Assembly: GCA_001795795.1 (NCBI GenBank)
Contig: MGKV01000009.1
Location: forward strand, 7,260-47,193
Length of the DNA stretch: 39,934 nucleotides
Source of the DNA: Candidatus Yanofskybacteria bacterium RIFCSPLOWO2_02_FULL_45_18
GTDB taxonomy: Bacteria > Patescibacteriota > Minisyncoccia > 2-02-FULL-40-12 > GWA2-44-9
Reading direction: 5' to 3'
A program made the position numbers and the translations under genes. The notes under the pieces were generated by a model that ran no database searches, was not told the origin of the DNA, and saw nothing but the letters and a program-made list of their open reading frames with translations. This document shows positions 6,974 to 14,952 of the stretch, piece after piece. Position 1 is the first letter of the stretch; every line of letters begins with the position of its first letter.

Positions 6974-8359
6974 CTATACCGCAGAACGGTCGTTCAGCAT
7001 TTTAAAAACGGTTTTCAGGATAATTTTAATATCCAGCCACAATGACCAGCTGTCTATGTAAAAACTGTCCAGAGAAACTTCCTGCTCAAAAGGCAGATCG
7101 GAACTGCCCGACACTTGCGCCAAGCCCGTTGCGCCGGCCTTGATAGCCAGTAGTTTCCGGTGATGCTTTTGATACCGCGCAATTTCATCCGGCTGATGCG
7201 GACGCGGGCCGACAAGCGCTATGTCGCCTTTCAACACATTCCAGAATTGCGGCAATTCATCAATGCGCGTCCGCCGGATAAAGCGACCGACTCCGGTAAT
7301 GCGAGGATCGTCGCGCATTTTAAACAAAGGGCCGTCTTGCCGTTCATTAAAAACGGCCAGTTGCGGTTTAAACTCTTCGGCGTTTTTAATCATGGAGCGG
7401 AATTTATAAAGAATGAACTCTTTGTTGCAACTCACCCGCTTAAGCCGAGCAAATACCGGCCCGTTGCTGTCTAATTTGATAATTACGGCCAACACCAAAA
7501 ACAAAGGCGAAAAAATAATTAAACCGATAATCGCGGCCGCAATATCAAGGGTCCTTTTAAAAATCTTGCCCCAGCCATCCAATCTTGTCCGCTTAAGTTC
7601 AATCATCGGCAAGCCGTTGAAGATATCTATGCCAAAGTTAACCGTTAATGTTTGGTGCATATCCGGCACATATTTAAAAGTAATAAAATTTTCATGGCAA
7701 AGCCCAATGAGATCCGTTACCTTTTCCATGGGATAATCTGTGTCAGCCAAAATAACTTTGTCTAAACCGCCATTTTCAATCAACCTCGCAACAAATTCCA
7801 AATCCACCTGTCTAAGGTGGGCGGCCAAGCGATAGCCGGAGGCGGGGTTGCGGTTAATATCTTCAATAACCTTGGACGCGTTCCTTCCGTCGCCGATTAC
7901 GACAGTCCTGCGCACGCCAAAATCTTTTCTTGAAACCAGATATTTTTGAATAATATACAAAAGTCGCCGCCCCCAGAAAACAAATATAACAGAGAGGAAC
8001 CAACCGCCCAATACCAAAAAACGGGAATTAAACAGCTCTTGACGCAAGAAAATATAAATAATCAAGAGCATGACTCCGGCGGAAGACGCCACGGCAATTT
8101 TAAGAAATTCTTCGGCCGCGCTTAAACGGCCCTTAAATGAATACAGGCCGGAAATGGCATAAGCGGCTAAAAATAACACTGAAACAAAAAGAATTATATA
8201 TAAATATGAGCCAAGAGGCAGATCAAGGTCAAATAATACCGGTCGAAAAGAAGAGATTATTTTTGTTCTTAATAAATAAGTGACGATGCCGGCCGAAAAC
8301 AGCATTAAAAAATCAAGCGGTAGCTTTATAACAGTGAAAAACGAAGGAGATACTTTCAT
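6974..8359 (-). CDS. Polyprenyl-phosphate sugar phosphotransferase (WcaJ/WbaP-like)
   Basis: 461 residues. Initiating enzyme of surface polysaccharide synthesis: moves a sugar-1-phosphate from a nucleotide sugar to undecaprenyl phosphate at the membrane. It has an N-terminal membrane region with about four segments (residues ~10-130), a Rossmann-like CoA-binding_3 segment (VVIGDGRNASKVIEDINRNP), then a reentrant helix and the bacterial sugar transferase domain: KRTLDIAAAIIGLIIFSPLF, LYKFRSM, RRTRIDELPQFWNVLKGD and VGPRP, all canonical. It heads the glycan cluster. The donor is unknown, though dTDP-sugar genes occur at 26.2-27.9 kb. The start ATG 8359 faces the rnpB terminator closely. Confidence 0.93.
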   Translation of the reverse strand: MKVSPSFFTVIKLPLDFLMLFSAGIVTYLLRTKIISSFRPVLFDLDLPLGSYLYIILFVSVLFLAAYAISGLYSFKGRLSAAEEFLKIAVASSAGVMLLIIYIFLRQELFNSRFLVLGGWFLSVIFVFWGRRLLYIIQKYLVSRKDFGVRRTVVIGDGRNASKVIEDINRNPASGYRLAAHLRQVDLEFVARLIENGGLDKVILADTDYPMEKVTDLIGLCHENFITFKYVPDMHQTLTVNFGIDIFNGLPMIELKRTRLDGWGKIFKRTLDIAAAIIGLIIFSPLFLVLAVIIKLDSNGPVFARLKRVSCNKEFILYKFRSMIKNAEEFKPQLAVFNERQDGPLFKMRDDPRITGVGRFIRRTRIDELPQFWNVLKGDIALVGPRPHQPDEIARYQKHHRKLLAIKAGATGLAQVSGSSDLPFEQEVSLDSFYIDSWSLWLDIKIILKTVFKMLNDRSAV

Positions 8360-8398
8360 GGCTAAACGTCAAAGTAGCACAAAAAAACGCGAATATCA

Positions 8399-8428
8399 AC
8401 GAAAAATCCCCGTACGGGGATTTTTCGT
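8399..8428 (-). terminator. rnpB terminator (bidirectional hairpin)
   Basis: A symmetric stem, ACGAAAAATCCCC / GGGGATTTTTCGT around GTAC, lies directly after the RNase P RNA 3' end and ends in T-rich sequence on both strands. Confidence 0.8.
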
Positions 8429-8432
8429 TTTT

Positions 8433-8913
8433 CCGGACAATAAGCCGAATTCTGTCTGTCCCGCCTCTGGCGGAAAGAGATAACCATTTATCTGGTCCCT
8501 CGATTGCTCTCGGGATCTAGCGGTCTAACTTTTCGAACCCACCTTGCGGCGGGAACGCTGACCTTGCACCCCAGTAAGGATTTAGCCGTTTCAGCTCGAC
8601 TTTGAGCTGTCCTCCGAAGCTTTACGCGTAGGAGGACTACCTCTCGCACTCCTTTAGGGAACTTGGGAAGATTAATGTGCTTATGGTCGAGTTCGCCCTA
8701 CTTCGCTCCTTTGAGCTATGAAGGGCGCCTCAATCCTTTCGGATTTCGGCGTCTCTGCTCGCACCTCTCACATTACTGTGGACGGGTGTTACCCGCTACC
8801 GTTGAACCCGCATAAGTTTTGCATTGCAAAAATTTGGCGGGGTGGTGTTCGGACTTTCCTCCCCTCCGTGGCTTCATAACAGTGAGCCGCAGAGGAGCGA
8901 TTATCTAGCCCAG
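8433..8913 (-). ncRNA. rnpB: RNase P RNA (class A)
   Basis: Catalytic RNA of RNase P, which makes tRNA 5' ends. Diagnostic conserved blocks read on the - strand: GGAGGAAAGTCCGAACACC near the 5' end, ACAGTAATGTGAGAGGTGCGA in two parts (CACAGTAA, GAGAGGTG) in the middle, and ACAGAATTCGGCTTAT at the 3' end. CTGGGC at the 5' end pairs with GTCCGG at the 3' end as P1, which fixes the ends. At about 481 nt it is longer than the ~380 nt of many bacteria. Extra length lies in hairpins such as GTCCTCC/GGAGGAC and AGCTC/GAGCT before the AAATCCTTACTGGGG block. It has its own promoter and terminator. Confidence 0.95.
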
Positions 8914-8923
8914 AAACAGTATA

Positions 8924-8952
8924 ATTATACTCCTATTTGAGGCAAAAGTCAA
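8924..8952 (-). promoter_or_regulatory. rnpB promoter
   Basis: -35 TTGACT (8947-8952), 17-bp spacer, -10 TATAAT (8924-8929), about 10 nt before the RNA 5' end. The -35 overlaps the stop codon of the RNase H gene, so the two genes share sequence. Confidence 0.85.
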
Positions 8953-9383
8953 AACAACTTGCTGGCCTCCCGGTCAAGCGCTCCATTAACCAGCGCGTCG
9001 GCGCCGTGATTTTCTTCGCGGGGAATATGGCGAAAAGCCACCTCGCCGAAATCCAGCTTTAAATTCCAAACTTCCAAAAACAATTTTTGAATGCCCTCTT
9101 CTTTTATTTTGTATTCGCCGTTCAATTGTTTGACCAGAAGTTCACTGTCAGCGTGAATCTCAATAACGCTATTTTTAGATTTTTCACCGCCGATTAAACT
9201 TTTTAACTTTTTCAGCGCAAAAATTACTGCCGAGTATTCGGCAAAATTATTGGTCTGCTCGCCCAGATATTCTCCGTATTCTTTCCGTTCAATATCGCCC
9301 TCAATTACCACACCCAAGGCGGAAGGGCCGGGGTTTCCCCTTGCGCCGCCGTCAGTGTGTATCAGATACTTATGTTTAGCCAT
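8949..9383 (-). CDS. Ribonuclease HI family protein
   Basis: 144 residues, single RNase H fold, expected to cut RNA in RNA-DNA hybrids. Catalytic acidic residues are visible in order: D in HTDGGARGNPGP, E in NNFAEYSAV, D in IHADSELLVKQLNG and D in NHGADALVN. It belongs to the short RVT_3/RnhA-like group common in Gram-positives, archaea and CPR, without the basic handle of E. coli RnhA. Its ATG overlaps the end of the DHH gene by 8 nt, implying co-transcription with pgk and the DHH gene. Confidence 0.88.
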   Translation of the reverse strand: MAKHKYLIHTDGGARGNPGPSALGVVIEGDIERKEYGEYLGEQTNNFAEYSAVIFALKKLKSLIGGEKSKNSVIEIHADSELLVKQLNGEYKIKEEGIQKLFLEVWNLKLDFGEVAFRHIPREENHGADALVNGALDREASKLF

Positions 9384-10350
9384 TTTTGTTCAGATAATTT
9401 ACAAAATATTCCGCCACCCTTAACGCCTCTTCGCGTGTCCCGAGATCAATGCCGGCAACATACTTGTGGCCTCCGCCGTTGTATTTTTCCACCAAGTCGC
9501 CCAAGTTAACTTTTACTTCTTCTCTTTTCATAATATTAGAACCGATGGATAGGTGATAACCGGCGACACGGCCATGATAGAACTTGTCTATATTAACATT
9601 ATAAAGCGCGTCGGGATAGACATCATAGTTGGCAAAAGACATTGTTTCAATACCGGCCAAGCTATTGTCAATGTAAGCCACCCTGCCTCTTTTTTCCAAA
9701 TTTTTCTTGTAGTGGACACATGTCCGGTCAAGTTCGGCCTTGGCAGATTTAAACCGCCTCCGAACCTCGCCGGATTCGGCAACTTTGCCGGCCGGCTTCT
9801 CCGATAATTCTTGAATTAAAAAACGCTTATAGTCCGCATTAGCTCCGTCAGGACATTCAAGCGAAAGCGCAATCCTGCGGACAGGTGTTTCACGGCTCAA
9901 TGAATCTTCAATGGACTTATATAGCCCTCCATCCATTATATCAACCTCGTCTGCCAGTTCTTTGAAGTGCGGCGGAAATTTAAAATCAAATTTTTTTGAA
10001 AGATAGCCATAAACCTGGCCACAGCAGGAAGGCGCTTTGTTATCCCAGAAATGCTTCTCGTCGTTTTTAAATCCGGTTTTCCATTCTTCGCGGACAAAAG
10101 GGTTTTGATGATGGTCAAACCACCACTCGGCTCGCGGATGATAGGCAAAGTCAACTACAACGAACGGGCGGCTGAATTTTTTATCCGGCCAGTCTGATTT
10201 AAAAGTCGGGCCATAATTGACAGGAACAAAATCTTTGACCGTCTTGCCGCGTTCCCTGAAAAAACGCAAAAACGCCGCTGATGAAGTGGTGCCGTCTAAA
10301 TCGTCATGAAAATAGATTGTATAAGCATCCGGCATAAGGTCAAAGGTCAC
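9376..10350 (-). CDS. DHH-family phosphoesterase
   Basis: About 324 residues. Metal-binding motifs typical of DHH phosphoesterases are present: HDDLDG (15-20), VVDFAYHP and WWFDHHQNP. The C-terminus resembles a DHHA1-type substrate domain ending GGGHKYVAG. Relatives hydrolyse oligoribonucleotides or cyclic dinucleotides (NrnA/GdpP-type) or act as exonucleases; which applies here cannot be told. The GTG start overlaps the pgk stop as GTGA; an ATG five codons further in (10335) is an alternative start. Linkage to RNase H fits an RNA-turnover role, as an inference. Confidence 0.85.
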   Translation of the reverse strand: MTFDLMPDAYTIYFHDDLDGTTSSAAFLRFFRERGKTVKDFVPVNYGPTFKSDWPDKKFSRPFVVVDFAYHPRAEWWFDHHQNPFVREEWKTGFKNDEKHFWDNKAPSCCGQVYGYLSKKFDFKFPPHFKELADEVDIMDGGLYKSIEDSLSRETPVRRIALSLECPDGANADYKRFLIQELSEKPAGKVAESGEVRRRFKSAKAELDRTCVHYKKNLEKRGRVAYIDNSLAGIETMSFANYDVYPDALYNVNIDKFYHGRVAGYHLSIGSNIMKREEVKVNLGDLVEKYNGGGHKYVAGIDLGTREEALRVAEYFVNYLNKNG

Positions 10351-11480
10351 TTGTCAGCATAGTATCCCAGCGCTTCAAGGCCGGACAATCGCTCTCCCGC
10401 CAGAAATGCCAGCATCGCTCCCCCGCCGGTTGAAACGAAGGTAAACTTTTCCAATGGTATGCTAAATCTATTGACCGCCGCGATGGTATCGCCGCCGCCG
10501 ATAATTTTGATTGCAGATGAATCGGCAACGGCTTGGGCGACCAATTTTGTCCCCGCAGAAAATTCATCTTTTTCAAAAACCCCCATCGGCCCGTTCCAGA
10601 TTATCGTTTTCGCGCTGTTAATAACTTCGCGGTACATCGCAATGGTTTTCTCGCCGATATCCAACCGCCGATTTTCTGCCATTATATAATCCACCGGCAG
10701 AACCAATTTCGGACTTGCGATGTCCAAATTTGACAAAATTTTGTTAATGTTGTCATCTACGACGGACCTGCCGATATCTTCTCCTCTGGCTTTAGCAATG
10801 TCGTTGGCGATAACACCGCTTAGTAAGATTTTATCGGCATTATCAATCAAGTTTTTTATAACGGGCGCTTTGGTTTCCGCTTTTACTCCGCCCATGATAA
10901 TAACCTTCTCCTCGGCAGGGGCATCAATCGCCTGTCCCAGTTTAGCTATTTCTTCTTCCACCAAAAAACCGGCATAAGATGGCAGAAACTTTGTTACAGC
11001 AGAAACAGAGGCATGCTTGCGGTGACAGACAGCGAAAGCGTTATTTATGTAAATATCGAGTCCCGACGACAGCTTTTGTGCCAGCTCCTCATCATTTTCT
11101 TTCTCGCCGGGGAATCTGCGAATATTTTCAAGCAATGCCGGCCCGGCGTAATTTTCCAAATATGCCGGAATTTCTTCAATTGATTTCAGAAATGCAATTT
11201 CCCGCCCCAGCAACATGTGTAGTTGCGGAATCAACGGCGCAAACTCACCGGTGTCGCCAAGATGCGCCACCATAACGACCTTCGCGTCATGCTCAATCAA
11301 GTAATCAATCATGAGTTTTTGCTTTTCGACCCGAAAAGGTTCGGCAATTCTGGCCCCATGACTAACTGATGATGATGGCTGATTGTTGATAGTTAATTGT
11401 TGATTAAGCGCCATATCAAAATCCACCCGCAGGAGGACTTTTTTGTCTTTCAAATTGGGAATGTCTTTTACTGTTTTCAT
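10347..11480 (-). CDS. pgk: Phosphoglycerate kinase, divergent
   Basis: About 377 residues. Makes ATP and 3-phosphoglycerate from 1,3-bisphosphoglycerate and ADP in the cytosol. Family motifs: KKVLLRVDF (N-terminus), LLENIRRFPGEKEND, FAVCHRKHAS, a nucleotide region WNGPMGVFE and IIGGGDTIAAV. ATG 11480 is chosen because the frame upstream only offers TTG. Oddities: the motif normally RVDFNVP reads RVDFDMAL, and the HLGRP motif reads HLGDTG, removing an arginine that usually contacts 3-phosphoglycerate. A stretch NQQLTINNQPSSSVSHG after VDFDMAL is encoded by heptad repeats. Downstream it overlaps the DHH gene. Confidence 0.9.
   Translation of the reverse strand: MKTVKDIPNLKDKKVLLRVDFDMALNQQLTINNQPSSSVSHGARIAEPFRVEKQKLMIDYLIEHDAKVVMVAHLGDTGEFAPLIPQLHMLLGREIAFLKSIEEIPAYLENYAGPALLENIRRFPGEKENDEELAQKLSSGLDIYINNAFAVCHRKHASVSAVTKFLPSYAGFLVEEEIAKLGQAIDAPAEEKVIIMGGVKAETKAPVIKNLIDNADKILLSGVIANDIAKARGEDIGRSVVDDNINKILSNLDIASPKLVLPVDYIMAENRRLDIGEKTIAMYREVINSAKTIIWNGPMGVFEKDEFSAGTKLVAQAVADSSAIKIIGGGDTIAAVNRFSIPLEKFTFVSTGGGAMLAFLAGERLSGLEALGYYADK
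11356..11407. repeat. Heptanucleotide repeats inside pgk
   Basis: In the pgk sense units AATCAAC, AATTAAC, TATCAAC and AATCAGC follow at 7-bp spacing, then CATCATC. They encode a Gln/Asn/Ser-rich insert in the N-terminal domain. Confidence 0.75.
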
Positions 11481-11497
11481 CGCTATCAATTTTAAGT

Positions 11498-11536
11498 TTA
11501 TTTAAACAAAAAGAAAAGCGTTCAAAAGTGAACGCT
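11498..11536 (-). terminator. Terminator after the 344-residue protein gene
   Basis: AGCGTTCA-CTTT-TGAACGCT followed by TTTTCTTTTTGTTT on the - strand; the stem overlaps the stop codon. Confidence 0.85.
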
Positions 11537-12569
11537 ATGCTCCGTAATCGGCTAATGTAAAAATCCCAAGCTTGAGAATTTCACGACAGTTGTCGCGGAT
11601 GTTCTTGCGCCGGTCACGCGAAAGCCCCACATCCAGCGGACTGCGAGATAATGGGATGTCCACCAATAATGCGCCCAGCATCCGTTCAACGAGATTAACC
11701 CAGATTCTGATACCAAACTTGGGGTCATTTTGCTGCTTTAAAGGTGCATATGTGTCAAAAGCCATCAACCACTGGCCAAGCTCACCTAACATTCTCTTGG
11801 GTCGCAAGTCATAGGAATTCATCACCAGACTCCAAATCCAATAAGCAATGCCAGCGCATTCAGGCTTGAACACGATCGGCGAATTCCAAATGTAGTAGCG
11901 GACATCGCCAGTTTTGACAATATCAGTATTGCCAAAATGCGCGAAGAACGGCTGCATCTTCATATTCATGCAGTGACGGAAAATGACAGCCAGAGCAGAA
12001 TTTTTTTCCTTTTCGGTTATCAGACGCTCTTTTTCAATGCTGGTGCGCCACTGTCTGCCTGAAGCAAAAAATTTATCCGCTCTCTCAAGAAAATAATCGG
12101 TTGCACTATAAGACGAGGGGTCGGGATCAATCTTTGGAAAATTTTTTACCGTATTCCAGTAAAGCTTCGCAACCTCTGCCTTCTCATCGGCGGATGACTG
12201 TCGTGGGAAATTCTGCAGGATCCTATCACCATTCGGCAACGCTCGCTGGATCATGTATGAGACCTTCATTGTATCGTCCCGGTTATATAATTTACGCCAC
12301 TGCATTATTGACGGCACCCGTATGATTGGCTCCGCCATGTCATGAGTTTGAAAACGATAAGTATCAAGATGGTCAGCAATTTCATACAGATCCTCGTGTG
12401 GTGACACCGTGATAACAGCTCTTTCTCTGTTTAGTCTGCCCTCACGTATAACCGACCGATAATCGTCAGGCCCCAATTGTGGCATCCAGCCTTCGGAAGT
12501 TTTATCTTCCTTAAAGCCAGTTTCTCTGACAACCTGCCGATAAAGTTTTAACAGATTTTTCTTGTCCAT
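11535..12569 (-). CDS. Protein of unknown function
   Basis: 344 residues, soluble, no signal peptide or membrane segment. I do not recognise the family. It is rich in aromatic and charged residues. The segment FFAHFGNTDIVKTGDVRYYI then WNSPIVFKPECAGIAYWIWS faintly recalls the catalytic and metal loops of aminoglycoside-phosphotransferase-like kinases (H-x-N ... W/D), but the key Asp residues are not convincingly placed, so this is only a hint. GAGGAA lies a few nt before ATG 12569. It is the last gene of a strand run after tpiA and the YdcF-like gene, with its own terminator. Confidence 0.75.
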   Translation of the reverse strand: MDKKNLLKLYRQVVRETGFKEDKTSEGWMPQLGPDDYRSVIREGRLNRERAVITVSPHEDLYEIADHLDTYRFQTHDMAEPIIRVPSIMQWRKLYNRDDTMKVSYMIQRALPNGDRILQNFPRQSSADEKAEVAKLYWNTVKNFPKIDPDPSSYSATDYFLERADKFFASGRQWRTSIEKERLITEKEKNSALAVIFRHCMNMKMQPFFAHFGNTDIVKTGDVRYYIWNSPIVFKPECAGIAYWIWSLVMNSYDLRPKRMLGELGQWLMAFDTYAPLKQQNDPKFGIRIWVNLVERMLGALLVDIPLSRSPLDVGLSRDRRKNIRDNCREILKLGIFTLADYGA

Positions 12570-12580
12570 AGTTCCTCACA

Positions 12581-12623
12581 TTCGGCCTGCTGGCCTCAGT
12601 ATTTCGTCGCCTTCGCTCCTCAA
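12581..12623. repeat. Dispersed ~43-bp repeat, copy 1
   Basis: The core CTCAGTATTTCGTCGCCTTC then GCTCCTCAA matches 24 of 29 positions with a copy at 33598-33626. Similarity continues upstream (TTCGG-CTGCTGGC versus TTCGCGCTACTGCA). It lies between two - strand genes. Confidence 0.6.
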
Positions 12624-12641
12624 CCGATCGTATCAATCTTT

Positions 12642-13205
12642 TCAGTTGATAGCGATTAGTTTTTCTTTGCGTTTGAGTTGCAATCTTTCCAGAAACGGCA
12701 AAAAGCACGACATAATATCCAGCGGCGTCGCCACCAGATACTGCTTGAGTTTTTGAATCTTGTTTTGAGTAATATCGTAAGTCAGAATGTGCAATTCGGC
12801 CGCGCCGAAATAATATCTGGCCGCAAAGCCAACCTTGAAACGCCGGCAATCGTCGCAAAAAACCACGATTTGAGATATGCTATGCGGCAGTCGCAAGATA
12901 ATCCGGCCGGCAAATTTAATATTCTCATTGGTCGTGACCGAGCTATCTTCAAGGTAAATCCAGCCATTCACGCCATGGTTTGACAGATAATCAATCATCA
13001 CTTCCGCTTCGCTGACTCCCGGCGCGGTCTTGGCGCAAGTATAACCGCCGGTCGCGATAACCGCAACTTGCCATCCGACGGTCTGCCAAGATTTTACAAG
13101 TTCGGCCACGCGGTTCAAATATTCTCTGTACCGCGGTGTAAGATGCAGCCCATAGCCGCAAACAACGACCGCAATCGCCTGACTATCCCTGTCCGTCTTT
13201 ATCAA
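12642..13205 (-). CDS. YdcF/SanA-like (DUF218) family protein
   Basis: 187 residues. It shows the DUF218 pattern: hydrophobic first strand AIAVVVCGYGLHLTPRYREYLNR, then VAVIATGGYT, SEAEVMIDYLSNHGV and IYLEDSSVTTNENIKFA (the E...S.TT.EN motif). Family members are Rossmann-like proteins linked to envelope and polysaccharide processes; the reaction is not established. The start is TTG 13205 with GGGGTGA just upstream. No N-terminal membrane anchor, unlike SanA. Downstream of tpiA by 54 bp. Confidence 0.75.
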   Translation of the reverse strand: MIKTDRDSQAIAVVVCGYGLHLTPRYREYLNRVAELVKSWQTVGWQVAVIATGGYTCAKTAPGVSEAEVMIDYLSNHGVNGWIYLEDSSVTTNENIKFAGRIILRLPHSISQIVVFCDDCRRFKVGFAARYYFGAAELHILTYDITQNKIQKLKQYLVATPLDIMSCFLPFLERLQLKRKEKLIAIN

Positions 13206-13259
13206 TCTTCACCCCGCTTATTCAGTTTTCAAAAAGTCAATACTTATTTAATCACAAAA

Positions 13260-14021
13260 CTACAATTTTGACAAGATGGAGATGAACTCCCCTTTGTTGA
13301 CGCTAGCAGAACCAATAAGGAGACCGTTGATTTCATCATGGTTTAAAAAATCGGCGGCATTGGCAGAGGTGATGGAGCCGCCATATAATACCTCCGGCAA
13401 ATTTCCAATTAATGTATTTTTTATAAATTTAAAGATTTCCAGCGTATCTTCGGGTTTGTCGGGGCGGGCTCCAGGCGTGGTGCTGATGGCCCAGACAGGT
13501 TCGTAAGCAATAACGCATTTTGAAATATCATCAGCTGATAGTCCGGTAAAAGTTGCCTGAATTTGCTTTTCTAAAAAGTTTTTACAAACTTGCCCTGAGT
13601 CCGTCGAAGGGTCACGCTCCCTTTCACCGATACAAACAATCGGAATCATCTCGTTGGCCAGAACGGTCTTCAGTTTCCGGTTTACAGTTTCATCCGATTC
13701 CCCCATTTTCCAGCGCCGGTCCGAGTGGCCAACAATCACATATCGGACGCCTAATTTATTAAGCACCGCGCCGGAAAATTTAACATCGTCCCCAAGCTCA
13801 ATGTCTTGCACGCCCAATTCGGCCTCATGCTCAAGATGCCCCTCCTTGAGCAAACCAGAAATATCCTCAACCAGCTTAAGAGTTGGACAAAACACCAGCG
13901 AAAATTCCACGCCCTCACCGCGCGCATCCAAGTAGCCGTTAATTGATTCTAACAATCCTTCGGCTTGGGCGGGAGTGCTAATATTGTCCTTCCAGTTGGA
14001 AATAATTAACTTCTTGCGCAT
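13260..14021 (-). CDS. tpiA: Triosephosphate isomerase
   Basis: 253 residues, TIM barrel, interconverts dihydroxyacetone phosphate and glyceraldehyde 3-phosphate. Catalytic residues are visible: N and K in ISNWKDN, H in VGHSDRR, E in YEPVWAIS, and the phosphate-binding GGSITSANA and LLIGSAS. Unusual is RDPSTDSGQ after CIGERE, in the loop before the helix KNFLEKQ; it is encoded by a short palindromic repeat (13593-13611) and is absent from normal TIMs as I know them. Together with pgk it gives part of lower glycolysis. Confidence 0.95.
   Translation of the reverse strand: MRKKLIISNWKDNISTPAQAEGLLESINGYLDARGEGVEFSLVFCPTLKLVEDISGLLKEGHLEHEAELGVQDIELGDDVKFSGAVLNKLGVRYVIVGHSDRRWKMGESDETVNRKLKTVLANEMIPIVCIGERERDPSTDSGQVCKNFLEKQIQATFTGLSADDISKCVIAYEPVWAISTTPGARPDKPEDTLEIFKFIKNTLIGNLPEVLYGGSITSANAADFLNHDEINGLLIGSASVNKGEFISILSKL
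13593..13611. repeat. Short inverted-end insert in tpiA
   Basis: The 19 bp CCCTGAGTCCGTCGAAGGG has CCCT/AGGG ends and reads as DPSTDSG in tpiA. It resembles the CCCTGAGC...GTCGAAGGG type of repeat that I recall from many genomes, and the element at 25293-25354 carries related sequence. Confidence 0.6.
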
Positions 14022-14067
14022 TTGGATTTATTATTGCATATTGTGTGAATAGTTCCGGAGGTGCATA

Positions 14068-14322
14068 ATGCTAGGCGTTTTGCTTCTTGTAATATTTTGC
14101 ATCGGCTTTCTTGTTTTACTGCTGTTGGCGCCGCGCACTTTAATAGTAATTTTAGTCATATCCATTCTGCGTGACGCGTTCAAGCTGAGCGATGTTCAAA
14201 TGCTCTACTTTCTTGTCCCGTACTTTTTTGTAATATTGTGGGATATTGCTTCCTTGACCATCCGCGTTTGGATCTTTTATAAAATCTGTCTGAAAATAAA
14301 GAAGTGGTGGACCATTCCCTAG
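14068..14322 (+). CDS. Small two- to three-span membrane protein, unknown
   Basis: 84 residues, almost entirely hydrophobic: a segment at 2-22, a second at about 23-36, a third at about 46-70, and a basic C-terminal tail KICLKIKKWW. GGAGGT lies 7 nt before ATG, so it is translated in spite of its size. It is on the + strand between two - strand genes, and its stop codon lies in the terminator it shares with dedA. No family recognised. Confidence 0.65.
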   Translation: MLGVLLLVIFCIGFLVLLLLAPRTLIVILVISILRDAFKLSDVQMLYFLVPYFFVILWDIASLTIRVWIFYKICLKIKKWWTIP

Positions 14323-14348
14323 CGGCATTTAAGCCGCTTTTTCTTTTT
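14321..14348 (+). terminator. Terminator of the 84-residue protein gene, overlapping the dedA 3' end
   Basis: AGCGGC-ATTTAA-GCCGCT followed by TTTTCTTTTTT. The same bases encode the last residues (KKEKAA) of the convergent DedA gene. Confidence 0.85.
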
Positions 14349-14952
14349 TGTGATTAGGCAAATGTTTCCACAGATACCACACAGCCGCCAAAACCAACAC
14401 GCCAAAGACAAGAGAATTTAATTTTTCAAAATACGGTTTAAGCGACTCCCAATTCTGCCCCGCTTTATATCCAAGATAAGCCAAAACGAAATTCCACGGC
14501 AAAGACCCTGCGGCCGTAAAAAGCGTAAACTTTAAAAAATTCATCCGCGCAACTCCGGCTGGCAAAGAAATAATTGACCTTATCGCCGGCAAAAGACGCG
14601 ACCAGAAAATCGCCGCGCCCCCATGTTTTCTAAACCACTCATCGGCGCGTTCCAGCTCGCGTTTGTGAATCAGGATATATTTCCCGTATTTCTCAAGTAT
14701 CCATCTGCCTCCGCTTGCGCCGACTACAAACAAAATAACCGAGCCAACCGTATTAGCTAAAGTAATTATGGCCACAACGCCCCACAAACTGAACTTGCCG
14801 GTTGAGGCAAGAAAACCGGAAAACGGCGCCACCACCTCCGACGGAATCGGTATCGCCGCGCTCTCCAGAGCCGATAAAATAAAAATGCCAAGATAGCCGG
14901 TATTTTCTATAAAAGTCAGGGCAAAAGAACTAATTTGAGATATAATTTCCAT
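14329..14952 (-). CDS. DedA family membrane protein
   Basis: 207 residues, about five membrane segments. SNARE-associated/VTT (DedA) motifs: ILSALESAAIPIPSEVVAPF (E and P residues of the reentrant loop) and FWSRLLPAIRSIISLPAGVARM, with the conserved arginines. DedA proteins are linked to undecaprenyl-phosphate or phospholipid flipping and membrane homeostasis. That would suit the neighbouring GT2 gene, whose 3' end overlaps this start by 23 nt, so the two are translationally coupled. Substrate unknown. Confidence 0.9.
   Translation of the reverse strand: MEIISQISSFALTFIENTGYLGIFILSALESAAIPIPSEVVAPFSGFLASTGKFSLWGVVAIITLANTVGSVILFVVGASGGRWILEKYGKYILIHKRELERADEWFRKHGGAAIFWSRLLPAIRSIISLPAGVARMNFLKFTLFTAAGSLPWNFVLAYLGYKAGQNWESLKPYFEKLNSLVFGVLVLAAVWYLWKHLPNHKKEKAA

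Noticed and set aside
8280-8483. + strand frame with AAGGAG before an ATG (MAKRQSSTKKRE...)
   Set aside because: It is antisense to the start of the sugar transferase gene, then runs through the rnpB terminator and into RNase P RNA; the AAGGAG match is best seen as chance.
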